A stretch of 64,000 bases of DNA from Solen grandis. Its lineage: Eukaryota > Mollusca > Bivalvia > Adapedonta > Solenidae. This document shows, one piece after another, positions 55,045 to 64,000 of this stretch (positions are counted from its first letter, which is position 1; each line of letters opens with the position of its first letter). Below the pieces are notes generated by a model, which was given only the letters and a program-made list of their open reading frames with translations, searched no databases and was not told the origin of the DNA. The DNA lies in NCBI GenBank assembly GCA_021229015.1, contig CM037791.1, forward strand, positions 1,718,103 through 1,782,102, written 5' to 3'. The translations under genes were made by a program, and so were the position numbers.

Positions 55045-57131
55045 TTATTGATTTTTTACAAAAGTGTGGACTACGCGTTATAGTCCACGGTGGCTATGAA
55101 GAAATACTAGCATCTGATTGGACGAGAGGAAAATGACATGTGCTAAAAAACGTTTACAACTGGCCAATCTAAAAATATAGTTAATCTATATTTAGAATCC
55201 GAGTGTGTATGTGAACCAGCTTGAGTGTGGATTTTTCAGTTGGTTTTTCCTTCACAAATTATATACACAAACAGGTGATCGTATCGATATGTTGACGTTG
55301 CAAGGTATAGGCGCAAATAGTTTATATGGAAAAAACCCGAGTTGTGACCTACTTAACACACCCGTTATCTGTCTACCATCGTCTGAACTGAAAACTATGG
55401 TGAAACATTGCTGAAAAGCTTACGTGACAGTTAATTTAAATTTATCTATTTCGTCAAGATTTGGTAACAAGTTTTTACAATTAATATTAAAAAAAATCCT
55501 TCTCAACAATTCCTAGGCTTGACCTTAACCCGGCGCATGGAAAAACCTTGAAAAAAAAATGAATGCCTCCAACGGGGTTCGAACCCACAACCTTCAGATC
55601 TGCATGTACCACGGCGTTATTTGAAGACATGACCATTCGTTGACACAATAATTTTAAATGTGTGTAATGTGATTTATTTTTACTAAAGGTATAAGATAAG
55701 AATTAAAGTGAAAGTTTAACATACGGTGGCGTAAAGGAGACATGGACGTTGAACGCAGTATCTCGTACGTGATAGTTCGCACATATTAGCTATCGTGTTG
55801 GCACAGAAATGTTATCGCTTGTGTACGCGGTATTCATATATGACCTGACATGAATTGTTATTTCATATCAAATTTTACTAAATGAGTTCATGAATATGTT
55901 ATTAAGCGAGCCTCTGGTGAGCTTAATTACATGTTCATGAACGAGTTTAGTAAATTTGATATGGAATGACAGTTCGTGTCCGATTATTTTTATCATATGA
56001 CCTATACTGTCAGTAGATCGCGATTGTAACAACAAACAAACAAGCATATGAATCCATGAGCGGACTGTGAACGAATTACTTTTCTAACACCAAGAAAATA
56101 GTTTCAAATAATGACTGAAAATAACGATTCATCGAGTGTATTTCTCATACTTTTACAACATCATGTGAACAATGAATCAAATACAATTAATCCAGCTGTT
56201 CGAATTCAACACACTATGCATACATACACAGGCTACCGGCTTGGGACCTCCCAATGATACAAAGTAACAATTCAAAATACATTTTATAACAAAGTTTCAC
56301 AATTCGAGAAAAAATATTGATATCATAAAATAAGAAAAGGTATGTAACTCTCCGTTCAAAATCTTTAGGAAAACTGACATGGTCGTATTCTGAACTTCGT
56401 ATCTGACACAATTTTCAGCCGATTTCAAATATGCCGGGCTTGTACAACGCAGAGACAATAGGCCTTTTCGTTGCCGAGTCGATTTTCTATCTTAGATAAA
56501 CTACAAAGACAATACAAGTCACAGAACTCAATGGAAACTGTACTCGGACACGAACATACCAAATGAAGGTGATTTAATAGCAGAACAGGAAGTAAATAAA
56601 TTATGTTTATATAGAAGACGATAAAAATGCAGATCTGTTTCTTTTTAACTGAGTCATATAAAGATTTAAATAAAACAATCTTACCTCTGACAACAAACAA
56701 ACACAAGGTCTTCAATCCAACGTTGAATATATCTTTGAAAATAATTTTGAAGTAAGACGGCAAAATTTTCACAAAATAATGTGAGAATTCCCAAAGTGAA
56801 GTGAATCACTAAATTTCTGTCTGAATCTCCGTCTCTCATTTGCATACAAACCATGCAATCAGAATCAGAACATTAAAACTATAACCTATTCGTTTTAAAC
56901 GTTGCTGTTTTTGCTGCTGTTGTTGTTGATGATGATTTCTGCTACTTTTAAATTCAAAGAAAGAAAGAAAAAAGAAAAGAAAAAAACAACAAAACAGTAA
57001 GCTGTTAACACAGTAGTGAGAGGTATTTAGCACATGTCATTTTTTTCTCGTCCAATCAGATGCTAGTATTTGTTCAGTGTCACCGTGGACTATAACGCGT
57101 AGTCCACACTTTTTAAAAAAAAATCAATAAA
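55045..57131. mobile_element. 2.1-kb element with ~100-bp TIRs (copy 2)
   Basis: Left arm 55045-55146 and right arm 57028-57131 are inverted repeats at about 85-90% identity, sharing TTATTGATTTTTT, AAGTGTGGACTACGCGTTAT, AGTCCACGGTG, AATACTAGCATCTGATTGGA and ATGACATGTGCTAAA. The inner GTGGACTA...TAGTCCAC palindrome occurs in each arm. No coding frame. It starts 28 bp after the viral TIR ends. Confidence 0.7.
55564..55629 (-). repeat. tRNA-like sequence / tRNA pseudogene (copy 2)
   Basis: Identical to 24865-24930; box B GGGTTCGAACCCC on the minus strand; 66 nt, too short for a normal tRNA. Confidence 0.5.
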
Positions 57132-57777
57132 AATAGATGTTCTATTTTCACTCACCTGTTTCCTTTTAAGAAAAGCTCGCTGGTACGGTGACGATAAAGA
57201 TAAAACGTAAATAATGATAATTAGTGACGTCATTATTGGTGATAAGGGGTGAGATTTCATAACATTTGTCCCTTGATATCTCTGGGGCGCAAGACGATCA
57301 TGGTGAGGTTAGAATCCAAATCGATATGCAGGAAACATATACATATATATATCTTTCTGACCAAATTATATTGCGTTTTTCGTGGGCGTTCTTTAGTTTG
57401 ATTTATGCTTATGTTTGTTAGTTTGTCGCATTTAGGAGGAATTAGAAAATATTCGTGTAACTAGGCAAAGTCAATGGAGCCTTGCGTGATAAGTGGGTCA
57501 TGAATACGTATAAATTATTTAATATATAATGATTAATGTCCCGCCTTTCGTAGGTCTGTGCCTCTAGCCGGGTGCCACTTTGTACTGGCGTCCTCTTCCT
57601 GTCAGTCCACAAGTAGTTATATATATGGTATGAACACCAGAGAGATGAATAAACAACGGACAGAAGTCTGAAAATCGGAAATAATCGAGCTATATGTACT
57701 CCTCGTACATTTATAGAGGCATTGTCAATTGTATTTATTTTGAACTTGCTTATTATTTTCAGCGAAATATGCTGGAA

Positions 57778-58007
57778 ACTATACAGCTGTTAGAATACCC
57801 GCCCTAATACCGGGTGGTCTTGGATTCGATACCCGTCTTCCGCGACATAGCATATCATATGTCGTTAAATTGATAATGATTTTGGTGTGGGCGCTCGGCA
57901 TATATAAGAAAAGTTTCAGGACTGGTTGGCCCAGTGTTCAGATAATGTGAGTGAGTGTGGCATCTAGCTACATGTCTACGGCGTGATATCGGGTTGAGGC
58001 AACACTT
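57778..58007 (+). mobile_element. tRNA-derived SINE (CTGGTTGGCC family), copy 2
   Basis: Equivalent of 27081-27310, with essentially the same sequence. Confidence 0.65.
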
Positions 58008-58387
58008 CACTTGATCGCCATATTTTTGATATATTTTGAAAGGACATTGAACACAATAAAAAAACTCTTAATCAAAACTTGCAAATGCATAATTTATTAA
58101 ACAGTACTTTTAAAAGTGTTGCATTACAATCGTTCCAGACAAAAAATCAAAGTTTACATTCATATACATATGGTAGCCCCAGGACTGAATAATGTGACCG
58201 GGCGTGTTATCAAGCCACATGTCTTCGTCGCGATGCCGCAGTGTTGCAGTACTATATATGCAAAAAATACTAGCATTTATACTATCGGTAGGACGTCAAC
58301 ATCAACATAACATTCCACAAGATAGCTATCATCTGCGGAAACACACCAGGAGATTATCTTCAATTCATGTTAAGGTTAACTCTATCA

Positions 58388-58562
58388 CTTGGCCCTTCGC
58401 CGCTGTGGGTTCGAATCCCTACAAGACCCGAGCTATGAATGTAATACAGCTGGCTTGCGGGAGGGGGGGGGGGTCTCGATCGTTCTACACAGGTGCTTAA
58501 ACTGTGCACTAGGGATATTCCTCTTCATATAATTATATAACTGAAATACTGTCGGAAAAAAA
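58388..58562 (+). mobile_element. Diverged SINE (CCAGCTGGCTTGCGG family), copy 2
   Basis: Equivalent of 27691-27864. Confidence 0.55.
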
Positions 58563-61079
58563 GGTTTTCCTCTAACAACTAGTATAATAAACAAATCTGT
58601 GTGCTATTTTGTGTAAACCCGGTTAAACAATGATCACTTGAAATTCTGATGTAAAAACAGGGGCTCGAAAGCTGAATTGATCGAATCATATCTTTTATAA
58701 TGGGAACATTAAAGGTGTGTGTGTGTGTGGGGGGGGGGGAGACACTGTTTTCGGCTAAATTTGAAATGTAAGATTTTCTTGCTAATTCCGCTCTCAGTGG
58801 TTCAGTATCTAATCGGTTCTCGTATTGATTTTACTCTTATAAAAAATAAAATGCATTTTTAATGTACTAATCATGTTTGACAACTGCCGGGACAGGTTTC
58901 TTCCAATTTCATTTTCCGTAAGTAAAAGGTTCAGTTCTCAATGATCAATGCATTAAAATAAAATGAAATAAAAATGACAGATATATCATTGTAATCATAT
59001 CTAGTGATATGGTCAATATTTCCTTTAAAATAGTTGCAAATCCCTTTTCCAGGGGAAAATGAGTTTTGTTTATATTCTAATTTACCAATGAAAACTTATC
59101 TTTTTATTCACTGCGAAGAATACTGGACAAAGCCCGTCCCGGTAGTTGTTAAACTCGATTTAAACTTTAAAACAACAGTATTATCATTATAGAGAAAACA
59201 CGTCACAATGAAGTTTAGGATTGTTTTTATTTCTTTTTCATCCCTAACACAACTTGGCCCATTTACTATGGCATAGTTGTGTAAAAACGCGATTTCCCAC
59301 GTCTGGTCTCAAAACCGCGTCCCCTCTTCCCTTTTTAAATGTTACCATTATACGATATGATTCGCCCCAGCTGAAAACATGATTTAAATACATATTTTCA
59401 TTTATGTAAAGAATCCCAAGATCCATGATGTCACGTTATTTCCTGAGCAATTAAGCAGTCATGCATTGGCATATCATGCAATCGAATAATCATTTTTGAA
59501 CTGCAATACCGGAACCAATCGGAAAGAATTTAGGATAAAACGTATTTACTGATACAAACAAACAGCGCAGAAAATTGTCACGAGAAGAAAGCGCTACACC
59601 TATTTTTATGATGGCATAAATTATTTGTGAATATATTTATTACGCGAGCACGTGTTATACATATAGGCTACCAGAAGTACACCGGAACATTCAAAATAAC
59701 TGTTACAGTATTAGTTACTTCCATTATCAAATGTTTATCTGAATTATACCCAGGTTCAGGTTCTGGAACTCCAGTGCATTACCTCCGATTGAAGAGTAAA
59801 ACTGCTGCAAACTGCTTTGAAACTAATTTTTTCTTTACTTTTCTTTTTACTTTCGCATCATTCTGAGGGTAAAAAAATATCAGTAAGTTTATGAACATTG
59901 TTAAAAAATGAACACATAATAAACTTAAAGTCAATGAAAATAAGTTTGAAAGAAATTGAAAGATGGAAAAGAAAGTGTTTCTCCTTCCCTAGTTCTGTTT
60001 TTTGTAATATATAGAATTGTATAGCTACAGAACGCATTACATCGTCCATCTTGCAATTCCTGGTTCATGTTTGATAATGTTCAATAATGCACCATTGAGA
60101 AGTGATAATGTAATGATACAGTTCACTTGAGCGCGATTAATAATACACCAGCAGTTTCAGTGAATATCACACGTGTTTAAAAAGTAGTTCAAATATGCCG
60201 CCTTTTTACGTATCTTATCGCTGATGACGTCAGAATGTGTCGCGTTGTCTAATGCGATACGTTTTCAAATACCGTACCTTAAGTTTGTTGTCTTTCTTGG
60301 ACCACATAATCATAAAGACGCACACAGACATGATTAAACATTCTAATAGTGTTAAAGCCACACACTGGAAATAAATACTGAAGGGAAAAAGAAACTCAAA
60401 TAATAATAATATTTAAGACACCACGTAATTTACAGACACATCCACGCACTGAACAAAAATTCGTTTAAGCTTCAGTTCTTCAGTTAAGTTGGCTTAACTA
60501 TTAATGGTTAATTCTTGATTTTGGTAACTGTCGTCTACCCAGAAACATGATTTTATATGTTTCCGGTATATTTTTTCTTCAGCATATTTCAGACCTTTCC
60601 TAGGTATTTTGGGAATGCAAATTTTTTACACTTGATTTGGAAAACAAATTCTCACAAAACATTCAAGGTAGGCTACAACAATGAAATGCAAAATTTTGAT
60701 TTTTTTCATGATTTGAAATTATTTTCAAATGGGAATGGATTTGAATATCTAACACACGATACACTTGTTTTTACAAGACAATTATGTCCCTTTACTGAAT
60801 CTTTACAAATCCGGTGAGCATCTGTTCCTCCTATGTAGTGGGACAGGTAACACGTTGATAACATCAAAGTCAGATCGTCAAAACCTTTTTCCTGGCAACT
60901 GAACTTCACCAGTTCATAAGATATAACAGTTGCACCTGTATAAACGGCCACCTTTATTAAGCAGTCATTTTCTTATGTTCCATTGACTAATCGCTTAAAG
61001 CAGACTTTACTTTTCATGTGCTTCTAGTTTTGGTAAACCTGTATTTATTTTCCATTCAGCACTGAACAATTGTCAAATG

Positions 61080-61654
61080 TCACTTGACTCGAATTTCTGA
61101 AAATCCTGTGAGCATCTGTTCAGGCCGCAGACTCAGTATAACAGCAGTGGCCACTATTGTGATGATAAGAAATATGACGAAGAAGAGTCTGTCTGCGACA
61201 AAGGCCACGTCCCTCCACTCTTGGAAACTAAGGTCCTCCAAGGACTCGGCGCGATGTTTTCGCTGCAACCACTGTATCAGTTCATTCACCGAAATCTGCT
61301 TCTCCTGAAATATTCTCAATTCAAGGTCTATTTCATTAAAACCGGAATCGCCAATGATATCACCGTAATCGAAGTCATCCATGACGTCATCGTGGACTTT
61401 TTCTGACGTCTTATCGGAGAATTAATATTTTGAGTGACGATGCGATGATGTGTCCTGCGCGTCGTGACGTTTATAGCGGGTACCCGATGACCTAAGTTTT
61501 AAAAACAGGGCGGGTGCTATGATGGAGAAAGCGATGTATTTGATGATGTCGGGACATCTCCGTGGTTTCCCCCGCTGGAGGTGGATGCTGAGGACGCCAA
61601 CGGAAAAGAGGATGGACAAGCAGCTCATGGACAGAACAACCATTAGGTAAATAC
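61080..61654 (-). pseudogene. Cys-loop receptor (nAChR-like) exon M3-M4, copy 2, same in-frame stop
   Basis: Same exon as 30385-30959 with few changes (HHQRGK reads HLQRGK; QNSVNE reads QISVNE). The His-His after M3 is thus His-Leu here. The TAA at 61422-61424 is shared with copy 1. A possible 81-nt intron spanning the stop (61403-61483) has the same weak donor. Confidence 0.7.
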
Positions 61655-61682
61655 CTGAAGAGAGAAATATCGTTTACGGAAA

Positions 61683-61826
61683 GGTCCATGTAATGGTTCC
61701 GCTACGTCTTGGACCACTTAACCTCTACCAAGATAACCAAGGTAAACTAATGAAACTTTAGGAAACATTGGTTATCTCCGAGAAAGGCCATGAGGTCCGA
61801 AATGTAGCGGAGCCATTACAGGGACT
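61683..61826. mobile_element. 144-bp palindromic MITE in the receptor intron (copy 2)
   Basis: Equivalent of 30988-31131, so it was present before the 8.2-kb duplication. Confidence 0.75.
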
Positions 61827-62623
61827 TTAATAGCTTTGACATACACGGAGGAGGGAAATGTTTATTGAAGAAACTATCACGATATATTCTTTTGATAACA
61901 GGAGAGTTGACATAATTTTATTTAAGACATAGTGATATTCTAAATCATAGTTTTAAGAATAACTGGAGATGGAAAAATGTCATTGAAAAAGCGGAATGGA
62001 AAACTTTTGGTAAACTAGTATGATATATTCTGGGGAATAAATCATAAATAGGCCTACATCTTATCATGGAGAGTTGTAAACGTCATAACATATTTTAATA
62101 AGGAAACATATGATGATGTGTTTTTATATTGAGAAGGGAAAATAGGATTGGAGAATAATATGATGATAGCATATTGAATATTTAAGACTTCAAGGGAAAA
62201 TGATACTGGAAATATAATATCTATATCATGAAATTCCCGAAGAGGGAAAATGACACTAGAAAAAAGAAACGTGATATATTGTGGATAACGCACACTGGGC
62301 ATACCCGCATGTATGGACATTATATATTATATATAGAGATTATCATTATTATATATTTACTATAATATTTTTTGAAAATATCTCAATAGGGAAATTCTTG
62401 ATATATTCTTGATATATATCTCATATATCTTAAAATAACCGGAGAAGGGAAAATGCCATGTGAAAATTCCTGGAAAAGAGAAGATCGTGAAATATTCTGG
62501 ATCATATACCTTAGAAAAAAAAACAGAGAGAGAAAATGTCATTTGATAAATATCAAGATATATTTGTGGTCATTTCAATATACAATGTTTTATTTTTTAT
62601 CACTCGTTGACATAGTAAAGTAC

Positions 62624-62714
62624 TGATAAGGGAAATGCTCTCCGATGTCTGGGGCATCTTGTCTGCAACCATCAGCATGAAGACAGTGATAGTGATCAGG
62701 GGGGTAGCAGGAAC
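62624..62714 (-). CDS. Cys-loop receptor (nAChR-like) exon, end of M2, copy 2
   Basis: Identical to 31870-31960, with the same acceptor and donor. The sequence upstream on the minus strand is lost in the N gap at 63030. Confidence 0.7.
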
Positions 62715-63029
62715 CTGTGGTCAAATGAGCGATTTGTTAGACATTTCGTACCAAAACAATTATCCGGGTTTTACCTCTTCGCACTATTTACTTTGTTATT
62801 TCGTATCCGGTTTTTACCATTTCGTACCCGAGATTTACCATTTCTTGTTATTTAATCTGTTATTTCATACCCGGGTTTTTACCATTTCGTTCCCGGGTTT
62901 TACATGTTTTGTTTTTTTTCATTTCGTAACAAAACTATTTCGTAACATAGAAATATTATATCATTGCTTACCCGAGTTAAACTATTTCATACCATTTATT
63001 TTGTCGTTTTGTACCCGTTTTTTTTCTTT

Positions 63030-63129
63030 NNNNNNNNNNNNNNNNNNNNNNNNNNNNNNNNNNNNNNNNNNNNNNNNNNNNNNNNNNNNNNNNNNNNNNN
63101 NNNNNNNNNNNNNNNNNNNNNNNNNNNNN
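63030..63129. other. Assembly gap (100 N)
   Basis: Exactly 100 N; it truncates the right end of the 8.2-kb duplicate and the left part of the next pearl element. Confidence 0.98.
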
Positions 63130-63597
63130 GAGGTTAACATTTTAGCCGAGTTTGAAGAAAATGTGTCCAAGCATTCATGAGATATGGAGCGACACGAAAA
63201 TAACATTTGACCTTCAAGTATGACCTTGACCTTGAGCCAGCGTGACCACTTCATGCCTTCTGCACATCAGCTCAATGAGGTTAACATTTTAGCCGAGTTT
63301 GAAGAAAATGTGTCCAAGCATTCATGAGATATGGAGCGGACACGAAAATAACATTTGACCTTCAAGTATGACCTTGACCTTGAGCCAGCGTGACCACCTC
63401 ATGCCTTCTGCACATCAGCTCAATGAGGTTAACATTTTAGCCGAGTTTGAAGAAAATGTGTCCAAGCGTTCATGAGATATGGAGCGGACACGAAAGTGTT
63501 TCGGACACACTGACGGACTGACGGACTGACGGACGGACGGACGGACGGACGAAGGGCATTCCTATAACCCCCCTCCCGCTTCGCGGCGGGGGATTAA
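63130..63597 (-). mobile_element. Pearl-type element, right part
   Basis: Three tandem units of about 150 bp (GAGGTTAACATTTTAGCCGA, TGTCCAAGCATTCATGAGAT, TGACCTTGACCTTGAGCCAG), then a (GACG)n tract at 63505-63553, then the terminal hairpin CCCCTCCCGCTTCGCGGCGG. On the minus strand the end reads TTTTTAATCCCCCGCCGCGAAG, resembling the start of the 35683-36582 element (poly-pyrimidine plus CGAAG). The other end is in the gap. Confidence 0.75.
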
Positions 63598-64000
63598 AAA
63601 GGTCAAAAGTGAGGTAACCTCAAGTATTGAGTTCTCGCTATATTGGTATTCTCGGGCTATTTACACTAGTGCAATATTTGACGTCAAGTGTGACGTAATT
63701 TTACAGAGAAATGATCGTCAATAAAGTTAACAACATTGATTGATCCTTGTTTCTAAACCTTCTTTTTATTGAAAATGTTTGGGAAACAGGTAAAAATATT
63801 CATTTAATAAAGAAGTACCAATTTTCTACCATTTTCACTAATGCTTCTTTTTATGATTTTTTAAACCACTTGTTAAATCTACCAATAATATTAAGCAAGC
63901 ATACAATCACTGATTTATGAAAACCAACATCTGTTCTTAACATAGTGTAGGTTTGATTATGAATACATTTCTCAACAATACTATGTACAGACGTCATTTA
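63598..64000. other. Non-coding, nothing recognised
   Basis: AT-rich sequence to the window edge. Confidence 0.4.

Larger units (their letters stand above)
54763..63029. repeat. 8.2-kb segmental duplication, copy 2
   Basis: Direct repeat of 24071-32222. Differences include a shorter poly-G tract, a 20-bp insertion near 60420 (ACACCACGTAATTTACAGAC), and rearranged text at 61885-62160 and 62440-62500. It is cut on the right by an N gap. Confidence 0.95.

Noticed and set aside
24071..63029. The whole 39-kb block as a terminally redundant circular viral genome
   Set aside because: Contents are host-like (receptor exons, SINEs, pearl elements, TRIM fragment); terminal redundancy fits a tandem duplication or assembly effect better.

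Overview
The window looks like nuclear DNA from a bivalve mollusc, probably a heterodont. The evidence is the dense population of bivalve-type repeats: pearl-like elements with tandem cores, ACGG microsatellites and AGCTCACCTGAG/CTCAGGTGAGCT ends; tRNA-derived SINEs carrying the CTGGTTGGCCCAGTG or CCAGCTGGCTTGCGG core; and a decayed LINE of the endonuclease/reverse transcriptase type. No bacterial operon, rRNA or CRISPR array is visible. Most of the 64 kb is intergenic or intronic; few real host coding segments can be supported.

Layout. 1-23970 is almost entirely repeats: a 76-bp tandem array, a 1.24-kb TIR element with a 7-bp target duplication, a dead LINE with a MITE inside its 5' part, two blocks of a 31-bp minisatellite that were one array until a 1.27-kb hAT element inserted, two pearl-like elements (1.15 kb, and 3.9 kb with twelve 319-bp core units), and a second 31-bp minisatellite. 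A 100-N gap follows (23971-24070). The next gap-free stretch (24071-63029) starts and ends with the same ~8.2 kb of sequence, in direct orientation and 30.69 kb apart. Each copy holds, on the minus strand, exons of a Cys-loop (nicotinic acetylcholine-type) receptor subunit, with a shared in-frame stop in the M3-M4 loop. Between the copies lie a second, older and smaller direct duplication (35.4-39.4 and 40.8-43.6 kb) distinguished by copy-specific SINE and pearl insertions, a decayed TRIM/NHL-like propeller fragment, an apparently intact ankyrin plus ADP-ribosyltransferase gene (46709-47887, minus), an orphan 105-residue ORF, and a virus-derived element (51237-55017). That element has ~550-bp terminal inverted repeats around remnants of a zinc-finger/packaging-ATPase gene and two small downstream genes. 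After the second gap (63030-63129) another pearl-type element ends the window.

How the parts relate. The three duplicated or empty-site comparisons inside the window give direct evidence of how the repeats moved. Pearl-type elements entered without target duplication, within runs of T (A on the other strand). The hAT element made an exact 8-bp duplication, and three SINE copies have 13-bp duplications. The terminal overlap of the 24071-63029 block, next to two gaps and starting inside a sequence that equals the right terminal repeat of the viral element, points to a ~30.7-kb tandem duplication (or an assembly artefact or circular form of it), so the missing flank should hold another copy of the viral element. 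All calls are from reading the sequence; no database search was possible.
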